Of a stretch of 64,000 nucleotides of DNA, positions 36,941 through 46,305 are shown piece by piece. The notes beneath the pieces are model-generated. The model was not told where the DNA came from, searched no databases, and worked only from the letters and a program-made list of their open reading frames with translations. This stretch comes from SW4 sp042466115 (GTDB lineage Bacteria; Pseudomonadota; Alphaproteobacteria; Rhodobacterales; Rhodobacteraceae). The translations under genes were made by a program, and so were the position numbers. Where the stretch lies: NCBI RefSeq assembly GCF_042466115.1, contig NZ_JAXHBQ010000001.1, positions 2,480,001 to 2,544,000 of the forward strand. Reading direction: 5' to 3'. Numbering within the stretch: position 1 is the first letter of the stretch; each line of letters opens with the position of its first letter.

Positions 36941-37836
36941 CAGCGGTTGGGATCGACCTTGGTGGCACGAAAATCGAAACGCAGGTTTTCGGTGACGACT
37001 GGCAAGTGATCGCGCGCAACCGCGTTGCGACACCGCGCGATTACGATGGGCTGGTTGCTGCTGTCGCAGGGCAGATCGCTTGGGCTGATCTACAAACAGG
37101 TGCGCCCGCCCCCGTGGGTATTGGTGCTGCCGGTCTGGTCAATCCGGTGACTGGCCTTGCCCTGACTGCGAACCTTGTTGCATCGGGCAAACCCTTTCCG
37201 GCTGACATCGCCAAGGCGGCAGGCCGTGCCGTAACGTATGTGAACGACTGTCGCGCGCTGGCCCTCTCCGAGGCGGTGTTTGGCGCAGGCAAAGGACACC
37301 GCACAGTCATGTCGCTGATCATGGGAACGGGTATCGGCGGCGGCATCGCGGTTAATGGCGCAATCCTGCAAGGGCCGACCCGAACAGGTGGCGAGTTCGG
37401 CCATACCGCTGCGCCCGCCCATCTGGTTGCCAAATATGACCTGCCCGTCGTGCAATGCGGTTGCGGGCGTATGGGCTGTTGCGAAACATATATTGCAGGC
37501 CCGGGACTTGGCCGGATTGCCAGGACGCTGACAGGGCGCGACCTGACATCACAAGAGATCGCCACCGGGCGCCACACCGAGTTTGCACCTGTTTGGCAGG
37601 CGTGGTGCGAACTGGTAGCCGACCTGCTGCGCACGCTGATCCTGACGGTTGATCCTGACATTGTCGTTCTGGGTGGTGGGCTTAGCCAGATCGACAAGGT
37701 TGTCGACGATCTGACAGTCGCGACCCAAACTGCACAGATTGGCGATTTTTCGATCCCACCGATTGTTCTGGCGCAGGGCGGTGATACAAGCGGCGCACGC
37801 GGCGCGGCCCTTGCCGCATGTAACGAGGTAACGTGA
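36937..37836 (+). CDS. ROK family sugar kinase, probable N-acetylglucosamine kinase
   Basis: 299 residues with ROK motifs: phosphate-binding GIDLGGTKIE at the start, NDCRALALSEAVFGAG, GTGIGGGI, the HTAAP... active region and the zinc-binding cysteine set CGCGRMGCCET. It would phosphorylate GlcNAc imported unmodified by the ABC transporter, giving the substrate of NagA. Its stop shares bases with the nagA start. Confidence 0.9.
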   Translation: MTAVGIDLGGTKIETQVFGDDWQVIARNRVATPRDYDGLVAAVAGQIAWADLQTGAPAPVGIGAAGLVNPVTGLALTANLVASGKPFPADIAKAAGRAVTYVNDCRALALSEAVFGAGKGHRTVMSLIMGTGIGGGIAVNGAILQGPTRTGGEFGHTAAPAHLVAKYDLPVVQCGCGRMGCCETYIAGPGLGRIARTLTGRDLTSQEIATGRHTEFAPVWQAWCELVADLLRTLILTVDPDIVVLGGGLSQIDKVVDDLTVATQTAQIGDFSIPPIVLAQGGDTSGARGAALAACNEVT

Positions 37837-38975
37837 TGGACCGCTGGATCGCGCCAGAACTGCTTTTTGACGGCACGGTCGTGCAGCGCGGCAAAGCGTT
37901 GCAGCTGTCAGGCGGACGTGTGGTCAAGGTTGCGGATGCGCCGGCTGACGCGGTGGCGGTTACGGGGCTGGTCACGCCGGGGTTTGTTGACCTTCAGGTA
38001 AACGGCGGTGGCGGGATCATGCTCAACACGACGCCAACCCATGACGGGATTGCCGGCATACTTGCCGCGCATCGCGGGCTTGGCACGGTTGCAGTGATGC
38101 CCACAGTGATCACCGACCACCCCGATGTCCTGGACAAAGCCGCCGACGCGGCGATTGCCGCCAAGGGGCTGCACGGGTTCGTTGGATTGCACATTGAAGG
38201 CCCACATATTTCGGTTGCGCGCCGGGGCACCCATGCCGCGCAATATGTGCGCCCCTTTGATGATCGCACGATGGAAACGGTGATGCGACTGCGCGCGCAG
38301 GGAATCGCGGTGATGATCACGCTCGCACCGGAAAACGCGACAGCGACGCAGGTCGCGACCCTTGTGCAGAACGGGGTGGTTGTGTCGATCGGTCATACCG
38401 ATGCCACCGCCGAGGAGCTGCGCATTCTGATGGCAGCAGGGGCCACCTGTGCAACCCACCTGTTCAACGCGATGTCGCCGATGCTGGGCCGTGCGCCCGG
38501 TGCGGTTGGGGCCGTGATCAACTCTGATTGCTACGCCGGTATCATCTGTGACGGGCACCATGTGGCTGATGAAATCGTCGGCATGGCGATCCGTGCGCGC
38601 CCCACGGCGGGGCGGATGATGCTGGTGTCGGACGCGATGGCAACCGTTGGCGGACCGGATGAATTTACGCTTTACGGGCAGACGATCCGCTTGCAGGACG
38701 GGCGGTTGGTCAACGAGGAAGGGTCGCTTGCCGGGGCGCATGTGACGCAAGCGCTGGGCGTTCAACGGCTGGTGGTTCGGACCGGAACACCGCTGGAAAC
38801 CGCACTTGCAATGGCCACCACCGTGCCTGCGGATTGCATGGGGCGGCCCGATTTGGGTGGTCTGATGGGTCGCGGCGCTGATGACCTTGTTGTGCTAGAC
38901 GCGGACACCCTTGATTATCGCGGCGACCTTGCAACTGCACTTGCGACGACCGCGCAAAGCAATGCCGCCCAATAG
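37836..38975 (+). CDS. nagA: N-acetylglucosamine-6-phosphate deacetylase
   Basis: About 379 residues. Metal and substrate residues of the amidohydrolase fold are present: GFVDLQVNGGGG, GLHIEGPHIS (Glu), GHTDAT (His), CATHLFNAMSPM (His) and the catalytic Asp in SDAMATVGGPD. It removes acetate from GlcNAc-6-P to give GlcN-6-P for the SIS deaminase. ATG at 37836 gives a one-base overlap with the kinase stop; a GTG one codon earlier is also possible. Confidence 0.95.
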   Translation: MDRWIAPELLFDGTVVQRGKALQLSGGRVVKVADAPADAVAVTGLVTPGFVDLQVNGGGGIMLNTTPTHDGIAGILAAHRGLGTVAVMPTVITDHPDVLDKAADAAIAAKGLHGFVGLHIEGPHISVARRGTHAAQYVRPFDDRTMETVMRLRAQGIAVMITLAPENATATQVATLVQNGVVVSIGHTDATAEELRILMAAGATCATHLFNAMSPMLGRAPGAVGAVINSDCYAGIICDGHHVADEIVGMAIRARPTAGRMMLVSDAMATVGGPDEFTLYGQTIRLQDGRLVNEEGSLAGAHVTQALGVQRLVVRTGTPLETALAMATTVPADCMGRPDLGGLMGRGADDLVVLDADTLDYRGDLATALATTAQSNAAQ

Positions 38976-39702
38976 CGCCGCGCTCGAAGTTTGCGTCGAT
39001 ACCGCAGAGGGACTATCCGCCTGCCAGATCCACGCCGACCGGATAGAATTATGCAGTGCGCTTGAATTGGGCGGGTTGACCCCGTCACCGGGCTTGCTGG
39101 CAATTGCGCGCGACAGCAAGGTGCCGGTGCATGCGATGATCCGGCCGCGCGCGGGCGATTTCTCTTATGACGATCATGATCTTGAGGCCTGCTTGCAAGA
39201 TATCGCCGCGGTGCATGCCGCGGGTTTGGCAGGCGTGGTTCTGGGGGCCTTCAAGGATCGCGAGCTTGATCTGGTTGCCCTTGCCAAGATGCGCGCGGCG
39301 GCGGGCGACATGGCTTGCACGTTGCACCGTGTGATTGATCTGGTCGATCATCCCCTGCGCGCACTTGAGGATGCGATTGCCCTTGGGTTTGATCGCATTC
39401 TGACTTCGGGCGGGGCGGTGCGCGCACCCGATGGGATTGACGGTTTAGCCGCCCTGCAAGGCGCCGCAGCGGGCCGGATTACCGTGATGGCCGGAAGCGG
39501 CGTGACAGCGCAAAATCTGGGAGATATCGCGGCGAAAACAGGTATTTACGCGTTTCACGCATCTTGTTCCCTCCCTGTGGCGCAGGGGCACGAGGAACAG
39601 GCGTTCGGGTTCGCGACGGCATCGCGCAACCGCACCGACCCCGCCAGGATCGCGCAGATGCGCGCTGCGATTGATGCGCTTCCCGGGGTCACATCACCAT
39701 AA
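38962..39702 (+). CDS. cutC: CutC family protein
   Basis: 246 residues from the ATG at 38962, which overlaps nagA by 14 bases; a longer frame inside nagA is rejected. TIM-barrel motifs of CutC are clear: EVCVDTAEG, ADRIELCSALELGGLTPSPGL, MIRPRAGDF, LGAFKD, TLHRVIDL and ILTSGGA. CutC was once linked to copper homeostasis, but its enzymatic role is not settled. The repeated presence of CutC with amino-sugar genes, as here, suggests a carbohydrate role (inference). Confidence 0.92.
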   Translation: MPPNSAALEVCVDTAEGLSACQIHADRIELCSALELGGLTPSPGLLAIARDSKVPVHAMIRPRAGDFSYDDHDLEACLQDIAAVHAAGLAGVVLGAFKDRELDLVALAKMRAAAGDMACTLHRVIDLVDHPLRALEDAIALGFDRILTSGGAVRAPDGIDGLAALQGAAAGRITVMAGSGVTAQNLGDIAAKTGIYAFHASCSLPVAQGHEEQAFGFATASRNRTDPARIAQMRAAIDALPGVTSP

Positions 39703-39779
39703 AATCGGTCGCACCGCGCCGTAAATTGGCCCTAAATCCCCAGCATATTTTGACCACTTCTTTGGTTAGGGCAGGTCAT

Positions 39780-41186
39780 ATGCAATACATTTTCGCAGGT
39801 CTCATCCGGTTTCTGATGTCTGGTCCTTTGGCGCTTTTTGGCGGCGCAGCGGCTGTGTTGGCTGTCGGATATTTCTTGCAGGTATCTGAAAACGAACGCG
39901 AAGTGCGCAAGGCCGCAGCCCTTGCCGCTGGCCCGCCCCCTGTTGTCAACATCGAGGACTATGACCGCGCCACCGACCGCACCGACATGGGCGAGGTGAA
40001 CCTGCGCGCCCAGCTTGATTTTTCGATGGACTATCAGCTGACGCTGGAAGGGTCGTCATCGACTGACCGCGCGCTCATGGTGCCTTTGATGGAGGCGGAA
40101 ACTGGCGAACCCGTTGGTGTCGCACTTTATACTGGGCGCAATTTCCAGTTCGAGGACATGGAGCCGATGGCGCTTTTGGCGAAGTCCCAAGGCTTTGGCG
40201 AGGTTGGGCCAATCCTTCACTTGAACGGTGAAACGGGACCGTTGGGCAAATGGGACGAGATCGTTGAAGATTCATTTCGCGAACAGGGCCGGGCATTCGC
40301 GCCGGGTTTCCTGATTGTTTACCCCTACGTCGACGGGCGTGAGGCTGCGTTTGCGCCCAAAGCCAACAGTTCGGTTTTCGGGCTGTTCTCCAAGATCGCA
40401 GGTGCGATCGCCCTGCTGGGTATCCTGAAACTCGTTTTCCGCAAACCCGATCCAGTTGTCTCCGAAATTCCTGACTTGCCGCCACTACAGCCAGCTGAAG
40501 CGCCGCAAACACCGTCCGGTTTCAGCCCGCTTGATGATCCCTTCGCGCTGACGGGCAGCGATCGCAAGGGCATGATGGAAGACGATCAGGCTGATCCTTT
40601 GGCCGTGACACCTGCACCTGTCATGGCAGCACCAGCTGATGAACATATCCCTGAATGGAAGCGCCGTTTGGATGCGAAAATCAACGCGCAGGTGCCGGAC
40701 AACACGGGGACCACTGCCTTGCGCGCAGATTTGCTCGGGGTCAATGGCCCTGCCAAGCGATCCTTTGGCGCGACCCTGCGCAAGGGCGCCCTGATCGTCG
40801 TCGGTGCCGCCTTTGGCCTCGTCTTGATTGCAACGATCGGCAGCTTGTTGATGGATGCACGCCAGAACGATGCTGCCGCTGCGGTCGCCATTCCGTCAGC
40901 CGAAGAACGTGTCGCACAGGTTGTCGCCGAATATGTCGCGCCGACGACCGACGCCGCCGACAAAGAATGGTATGAAATTGACTTTGCGCCGATTGCGCAG
41001 TGGTTTGTCAGCAAGGGTCTGCTGGCCGTCAGCGGTGACAAGAATGCGCAGCTGACACTTGCGATGATGGTCGGAGGTTTGTTCCTGTTCATGTTCATGC
41101 TGCGCTGGTTCTTCTTTGTGCGCGGCATGTTCCGGCCAAAAATTCAGCCGTCAATGACGGGAATGGGCATGGACAGCGGCTATTAG
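39780..41186 (+). CDS. Membrane protein of unknown function with four predicted helices
   Basis: 468 residues from the ATG at 39780 (AGGGCAGG upstream). Hydrophobic segments lie near residues 5-35, 200-220, 345-370 and 435-460. Between helices 2 and 3 is a roughly 120-residue Pro/Asp-rich region that is probably cytoplasmic and disordered. No enzyme motif was recognised. The stop codon overlaps that of the convergent mipZ gene, so no terminator separates them. Confidence 0.8.
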   Translation: MQYIFAGLIRFLMSGPLALFGGAAAVLAVGYFLQVSENEREVRKAAALAAGPPPVVNIEDYDRATDRTDMGEVNLRAQLDFSMDYQLTLEGSSSTDRALMVPLMEAETGEPVGVALYTGRNFQFEDMEPMALLAKSQGFGEVGPILHLNGETGPLGKWDEIVEDSFREQGRAFAPGFLIVYPYVDGREAAFAPKANSSVFGLFSKIAGAIALLGILKLVFRKPDPVVSEIPDLPPLQPAEAPQTPSGFSPLDDPFALTGSDRKGMMEDDQADPLAVTPAPVMAAPADEHIPEWKRRLDAKINAQVPDNTGTTALRADLLGVNGPAKRSFGATLRKGALIVVGAAFGLVLIATIGSLLMDARQNDAAAAVAIPSAEERVAQVVAEYVAPTTDAADKEWYEIDFAPIAQWFVSKGLLAVSGDKNAQLTLAMMVGGLFLFMFMLRWFFFVRGMFRPKIQPSMTGMGMDSGY

Positions 41187-41992
41187 AAATCCACCGTGAC
41201 GCCCGGCAGGTTCAGCGCCTTGATCAATTCGCGCAATTCCTGACGGGCCGCGACGTTGGAAATATTCAGCCCCGTCACGCCCAGATCGCGCAAATCCAGC
41301 AGGGTCAGCCCGCGCGGGAACAGCTCGCGGAAAATGACCCGTTCGTTGAAACCGGGCGCGGTGCGAAAGCCGATCCGGCGTGACAGTTTGGTAATCGCGG
41401 CTTCCATCTTTTGCTTGTTGACCATGTTCTGCGCGCCTGTGCGGTTGCGCACAACGACCCAGTCAATCGGATCAAGGCCCGCCTGCGCACGCAACTGGCG
41501 GGCATTCCAGACCATGCTGGAATAGACCGACGGGCCTTTGATCGTTTCGCCATCCGTATCCACATGGGCCAACAAATCAAAGTCGATGAAACTGTCGTTC
41601 AGCGGCGTGATCAGCGTATCCGCCAGCGAATGCGCAACCTGTGACAGGCGCGTATGGCTGCCTGGGCAGTCGATCAGGATAAAATCGCTATCGGGTTCCA
41701 GCGTGGCCACGGCCGCACTGAGGCGATGATCATAGACGTTCTCGCCCGGCTTCAGGCTGGTGGCATCAATTTCGGGCAGGTCGTGATAGGTCGGGGTAGG
41801 CAGCGATAGCCCTTCCTGCGCCATATAGGCGGTGCGGTTTTCGATGTAGCGGCCCAGCGTTTTCTGGCGTAGGTCCAGATCAAGCGTGCCAACCTTGTGA
41901 CCCATACGCGACAGGGCTGTCGCCACATGCATCGACACGGTCGATTTGCCCGCGCCGCCCTTTTCGTTACCCACAACGATAATATGTGCCAC
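41183..41992 (-). CDS. mipZ: Division-plane positioning ATPase MipZ
   Basis: 269 residues of the ParA/MinD superfamily: deviant Walker A NEKGGAGKST (residues 9-18), the switch region DLDLRQKTLGRYIENR typical of MipZ, and ILIDCPGSHTRLS. MipZ forms gradients from the cell poles and inhibits FtsZ polymerisation in Caulobacter and relatives. It stands alone on this strand, with a short promoter region between it and the small CxxC gene. Confidence 0.94.
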   Translation of the reverse strand: MAHIIVVGNEKGGAGKSTVSMHVATALSRMGHKVGTLDLDLRQKTLGRYIENRTAYMAQEGLSLPTPTYHDLPEIDATSLKPGENVYDHRLSAAVATLEPDSDFILIDCPGSHTRLSQVAHSLADTLITPLNDSFIDFDLLAHVDTDGETIKGPSVYSSMVWNARQLRAQAGLDPIDWVVVRNRTGAQNMVNKQKMEAAITKLSRRIGFRTAPGFNERVIFRELFPRGLTLLDLRDLGVTGLNISNVAARQELRELIKALNLPGVTVDF

Positions 41993-42170
41993 TGCCCTTG
42001 CCCCTTTGTCTGATCCGGTTCAGGCCCGGACCGTTGCGGTAACTATATGGCGCAAGGGGTGCAAGGGGAAGCGGATGCACGCGCATTACTCCGACAAGTA
42101 TTCAAGAATGAAGGTTGCGTTGATATATTGCTGGTATCGCAGTAGCTAATTCAGAACGGGGGTGCCAAAA

Positions 42171-42374
42171 ATGCCGCAATGGAAGCGCAAAGATGAGTCG
42201 ATACTGCCGTTTGTCGAGCAGAATGTTCGAGTTTGCGGCAATTGCGATTTCCGCTTCCTAAGTGGCGTAATTGTCGTGGAGCGCGGATATCCGGTCAGGG
42301 CACTGTGCAGTGATTGTGCCCACCTACATGCTCAGAAAGATTGGGATGACGGCACGCGCGTTAAGAACGACTAG
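42171..42374 (+). CDS. Small protein with two CxxC pairs, function unknown
   Basis: 67 residues from the ATG at 42171, with GGGGG about eight bases upstream (a GTG at 42162 would add three codons). CGNC and CSDC pairs about 35 residues apart, with basic and acidic residues around, suggest a zinc ribbon. GC content is lower than in neighbouring genes. No relatives recognised; it may be a small regulator or a transferred gene. Confidence 0.5.
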   Translation: MPQWKRKDESILPFVEQNVRVCGNCDFRFLSGVIVVERGYPVRALCSDCAHLHAQKDWDDGTRVKND

Positions 42375-42689
42375 GCAGCGGATGCACGCCAAGCAGATTG
42401 CATTTTCGTCAAACCCTTGACTTGTGGTCACAAAGGGGCCATCTGCCCCTAGACCGATGCAGGCTGCCGCGTGAGCAGGGCATGTCAGGGCCAAGCGCCC
42501 GACACCGCCAAAGATGCATTGTGACAGGTTCCCACCATCACGCAGGGGTTCCGCGCCACGCCGGCGTGCGAACGTTCTGTTCTCATGTCAGCGCGCGGGC
42601 GCAATCCTTTTGCCAGCTTTACCTATTCGGGTAGGGCACATTTTTTCCGCGCGATCCTGAACGGGTCGCCGAACCGATAGGACATCCTT
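42375..42689. other. Intergenic region upstream of the DEAD-box helicase
   Basis: 315 bases without a convincing coding sequence. TTGACT at about 42417 could be a -35 element, and a short GGGGC/GCCCC hairpin lies near 42436-42450. Long 5' leaders are common for cold-regulated RNA helicases, so this may be one, but I see no recognisable regulatory RNA motif. Confidence 0.3.
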
Positions 42690-44000
42690 ATGGATTTCGA
42701 CATGCTGGGCCTTGCGCCCCGCCTTGTGGCCAAACTGGCCGAACAGGGCATCAAAGACCCAACCCCAATTCAGGCGCAGGCGATTCCGCACGCGATGAAT
42801 GGCCGCGACGTGATGGGCCTTGCCCAGACCGGTACCGGCAAAACCGCCGCATTCGGCCTGCCGATGATCGACGCGCTGATGAAGGCGGGTGTGAAACCCG
42901 ATCCGAAAACAGCGCGTGGCCTGATCCTTGCGCCGACGCGCGAACTGGCCAAACAGATCAGCGACAACCTGCGCGCCTATACCGAAGGCAGCCACCTCAA
43001 GGTGAACCTTGTGGTCGGCGGGGCCGGTATCGTCGCACAGATGAAGCGGCTTGAGCGTGGCACCGACCTGCTGGTCGCAACGCCCGGTCGCCTGATTGAC
43101 CTGCTGGATCGCAAGGCGATCCGCCTGAACCAGACGCAATATCTGGTGCTGGACGAGGCTGATCAGATGCTTGACATGGGGTTCATCCATGCGCTGCGCC
43201 AGATCGCACCGTTGCTGGCCACCCCGCGCCAGACGATGATGTTCTCGGCAACGATGCCGAAACTGATGACCGAACTTGCCGGATCGTTCCTGAATGATCC
43301 CGTGCGCGTCCAGGTCGCACCGCCGGGCAAGGCGATTGAAAAGATCGAACAGTCGGTGCATTTCGTAGCCAAAGCCGCCAAGAACGACCTGCTGATCGAA
43401 CTGCTGGACAAGCACCGCAATGAACGCGCGATTGTGTTCGGGCGCACGAAACATGGCTGCGAAAAGCTGCACAAAATGCTTGAAGCCAAGGGGTTTGCCT
43501 CGGTCTCGATCCACGGCAACAAAAGCCAGGGTCAGCGTGAACGCGCGATTGAAGGGTTCAAGAACGGCAAGCTGCGGGTGCTGGTCGCCACCGATGTGGC
43601 TGCCCGCGGTCTCGACATCCCCGAGGTCAAGCATGTCTATAACTACAACCTACCCAATGTTGCGGAAAACTATGTTCACCGCATTGGCCGCACGGCCCGC
43701 GCCGGTGCAGACGGCATGGCAATTGCGTTCTGCGCACCCGATGAAATGATCGAGTTGCTGGATATCCAAAAGGCGATGAAGGCGGATATTCCCGTGGCAT
43801 CAGGGCGCCCGTGGGAGGTGCTGCCCGGTCAGAAGAAAAAGCCAAATGGCGGCGGCGGTGGTGGTCGGCGTGGTGGCGGCGGTGGTCGCCGCGGCCAAGG
43901 TGGCAAGCCCGGTGGTGGTGGCGGCAAACCCGCGCACGCAGCGGCGAAACCGGCGGGCGGCAATCGCCGTCGCCGCAAATCGGGCCGCGGCGCAGCCTAA
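42690..44000 (+). CDS. DEAD-box ATP-dependent RNA helicase, RhlE-like
   Basis: 436 residues with all helicase motifs: Q motif (PTPIQAQAIP), AQTGTGKT (45-52), PTRELAKQ, DEAD at about 155-158, SATMP, and HRIGRTARAG. The last roughly 60 residues are a Gly/Arg/Lys-rich RGG-like tail, which gives non-specific RNA binding in RhlE-type enzymes. Likely roles are ribosome assembly or RNA decay. Confidence 0.95.
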   Translation: MDFDMLGLAPRLVAKLAEQGIKDPTPIQAQAIPHAMNGRDVMGLAQTGTGKTAAFGLPMIDALMKAGVKPDPKTARGLILAPTRELAKQISDNLRAYTEGSHLKVNLVVGGAGIVAQMKRLERGTDLLVATPGRLIDLLDRKAIRLNQTQYLVLDEADQMLDMGFIHALRQIAPLLATPRQTMMFSATMPKLMTELAGSFLNDPVRVQVAPPGKAIEKIEQSVHFVAKAAKNDLLIELLDKHRNERAIVFGRTKHGCEKLHKMLEAKGFASVSIHGNKSQGQRERAIEGFKNGKLRVLVATDVAARGLDIPEVKHVYNYNLPNVAENYVHRIGRTARAGADGMAIAFCAPDEMIELLDIQKAMKADIPVASGRPWEVLPGQKKKPNGGGGGGRRGGGGGRRGQGGKPGGGGGKPAHAAAKPAGGNRRRRKSGRGAA

Positions 44001-44008
44001 GACATGCA

Positions 44009-44039
44009 GGGCGGTCCGATCGGGCCGCCCTTTGCTTTT
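44009..44039 (+). terminator. Terminator after the RNA helicase
   Basis: Ten-base arms (44009-44018 and 44021-44030, one G-T pair) are followed by TTTGCTTTT. The spacing places it nine bases after the helicase stop. Confidence 0.85.
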
Positions 44040-44063
44040 GCTATGGCGACGGCACGAGCGGCG

Positions 44064-46262
44064 CTAGAAAATCGCCAGATCTGCCGCCAATGTTGCCGCG
44101 TTGATACCTTCACCGCTTTGGAGTTCGATCACATCGGTCCCGAAGGTCAGCGTATAGATCGTTCCCGTCCCGTTCAGTGCACCAAAGGTATCAAGCACAT
44201 CCTGCGCGTCAACGATGCCAGCGGTGCCAGCCCAAAGCGCTGCATCAAGCAACAGCGTATCCAGCCCTTGCTCGAATGAATTTACGCGGTCCTGATCATA
44301 GCCAGCGCCAAACACAAACGTATCCGCATGGGCACCACCGTTCATCACATCGTTGCCTGCGCCACCGTCAAGGGTATCAAGGCCTAAACCACCCGTCAGA
44401 ACATCGGCGCCCGCGCCGCCAAACAAGACGTCAGCACCTGCAGCCCCACCCAGCGTATCGTCACCATGGCCGCCATACAGCGTGTCGTTGTTGCCCTGCC
44501 CGAACAGCGTGTCACTGTCATCGCCGCCATAGATATCGTCGGCACCCGACCCGCCATAAATCGTATCGTTGCCCCCATCACCGCTTAGAACATCGTTTTG
44601 TCCCTGTCCGCGAATGGTGTCGGCACCATCACCACCCGATACAACGTCATTGCCGGTTCCCGCCGAGATATCATCATCGCCGCCATCGCCGAACAGGTTG
44701 TCAATTTCGGCCTCGCCACGGATCGTGTCGCCATCTTCGCCGCCGTAAACTGTGTCGGCACCATTGCCACCCGACAGAATGTCAGACCCACCACCGCCGT
44801 GAACAATGTCGTCACCGCCGCGCCCTTGAAGGTTGTTGTTCGCCGCTGCGCCAGTGATGGTGTTGTCATCATTCGATCCGGCAACGTTTTCAAAGTTGAT
44901 CGCGTTGATGTTCAGGTCGATATCATCGGCGATCCCGTCGGATTTCAGCACCAGCGTGTCAACGCCCGCGCCGCCGTTCCAAACGTAATCGACCGAGGCA
45001 CCATCGCCAAAGGTATCGACCGTCACGATGTCATTGCCGCTGCCAAAGATCGCCTGTTCCACGCCGTCAAAGCTTTCGGCAAGGTCGCCGATCAGGGCCG
45101 TTCCCACTGTGAAGTCTGCAATTACAGCAGCGGTTTCGGCCGACCAGTCAATCGTGTCGGTGCCGGCACCACCATCATAAACGTCAGCGCCCGCGCCGCC
45201 ATCAAGCATGTCGTCACCCGCGCCAGCAACCAGTGTGTCACTGCCGGTTTCACCACGCAGAACATCGCCGTAGATGGACCCTGTCAGGATGTTGTCGGCG
45301 CTGTTGCCGATCAGGATGATCGCGACTTTTTCAAAGCTCGTGACGTTTTCAAGATTGCTGAAATTGCCAAAGTCAAACACCGACCCGCCGTTTGTCGAAA
45401 AGCCCTGATCAATGTCGATGACAAAATCGCCCAACGTGGACACGTTGATATAGCTCGAGGACAGGTCAAGCGTATCGGTGCCCGCGCCGCCATTGATCGT
45501 CAGTGTATAGGCGTTGGCACCAACGAACAGATCGTCACCAGATCCCGCAAGGATCTTTTCGATCGAGTTCATGGCAAAGGTTTCGCCGCCCGCCGAGAAT
45601 GCATAGGTCTGCTGGGCAGAGTTGAACACCATGTCGGCGTCTGTGATGGCCCTGAAATCGCCCGTATCGTTGCCGTTCCCGCCATAAAGATTGTCCGATC
45701 CTGTGCCGCCCAGAACCACCAGCGTGTCTTTGCCTGCACCGCCATAAAGCGAGTCGATGCCATTGCCGCCAATCAGCGTGTCATTGCCCGCATCGCCGTA
45801 AAGCATGTCATCGCCGTCACGCCCTTCCAGAACGTCATTGCCGTCTTCGCCACGGATCGTGTCATCGTAGTGGGACGAAATCAGGTGGTTGTTGGCAGCA
45901 TTGCCGATCATCTCGATCGCGACAAAGTCAAAGCTCGTGATGTTTTCAAGGTTGCTATAGCTGCCATCGGAGAAAGACGCGCCGCCGCTGATCGACACAC
46001 CCTGATCAATGTCGATGACAAAGGTGCCGGGCATCGAAAAGTCAACGGTGCTGGCCGACAGATCAAGCGTATCAACGCCAGCACCGCCATCCACAGCGCT
46101 TTGATAGGTCAGCGCGCCTGAAAATGTATCGTCGCCGTCACCGCCAAACAACATGTCGTTGCTGTCGCCACCAAAGATCGTGTCATTCCCGCCCAAGCCG
46201 GAAATCTGGTCGCTTCCGGCCGTTCCAAAAAGGGAATTATCGTTCGCGTCACCTGTGCTCAT
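44064..46262 (-). CDS. RTX-family calcium-binding repeat protein
   Basis: 732 residues packed with GGxGxDxLx nonapeptides, beginning near residue 20 (GGNDTIFGG) and very dense between about 465 and 665; these coil into calcium-binding beta-rolls. Two longer modules (about 78-180 and 255-365) share the pattern TLDLS...FVIDIDQG...SNLEN-TSF...IGN, with a third partial copy further on. No signal peptide is seen and the C-terminus is hydrophobic/acidic, consistent with type I secretion. No protease or lipase domain was found, so it may be a surface or matrix protein. Confidence 0.9.
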   Translation of the reverse strand: MSTGDANDNSLFGTAGSDQISGLGGNDTIFGGDSNDMLFGGDGDDTFSGALTYQSAVDGGAGVDTLDLSASTVDFSMPGTFVIDIDQGVSISGGASFSDGSYSNLENITSFDFVAIEMIGNAANNHLISSHYDDTIRGEDGNDVLEGRDGDDMLYGDAGNDTLIGGNGIDSLYGGAGKDTLVVLGGTGSDNLYGGNGNDTGDFRAITDADMVFNSAQQTYAFSAGGETFAMNSIEKILAGSGDDLFVGANAYTLTINGGAGTDTLDLSSSYINVSTLGDFVIDIDQGFSTNGGSVFDFGNFSNLENVTSFEKVAIILIGNSADNILTGSIYGDVLRGETGSDTLVAGAGDDMLDGGAGADVYDGGAGTDTIDWSAETAAVIADFTVGTALIGDLAESFDGVEQAIFGSGNDIVTVDTFGDGASVDYVWNGGAGVDTLVLKSDGIADDIDLNINAINFENVAGSNDDNTITGAAANNNLQGRGGDDIVHGGGGSDILSGGNGADTVYGGEDGDTIRGEAEIDNLFGDGGDDDISAGTGNDVVSGGDGADTIRGQGQNDVLSGDGGNDTIYGGSGADDIYGGDDSDTLFGQGNNDTLYGGHGDDTLGGAAGADVLFGGAGADVLTGGLGLDTLDGGAGNDVMNGGAHADTFVFGAGYDQDRVNSFEQGLDTLLLDAALWAGTAGIVDAQDVLDTFGALNGTGTIYTLTFGTDVIELQSGEGINAATLAADLAIF

Positions 46263-46305
46263 GACAGCAGTCCTCGTGTATTGGTTGTCCGCGCTAACTT
46301 ACGCG

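Noticed and set aside
43840..43960. GGTGGTGGCGG-rich stretch as a DNA repeat
   Set aside because: It is the coding sequence of the Gly/Arg-rich tail of the RNA helicase.
44598..46121. 507-codon open frame on the + strand inside the RTX gene
   Set aside because: It is antisense to a repetitive GC-rich repeat gene; its composition mirrors the RTX repeats and it has no start signal or recognisable domain.
44470..46200. Regularly repeated short sequences as a CRISPR array
   Set aside because: Repeats are imperfect, contiguous and in frame; they encode RTX nonapeptides.
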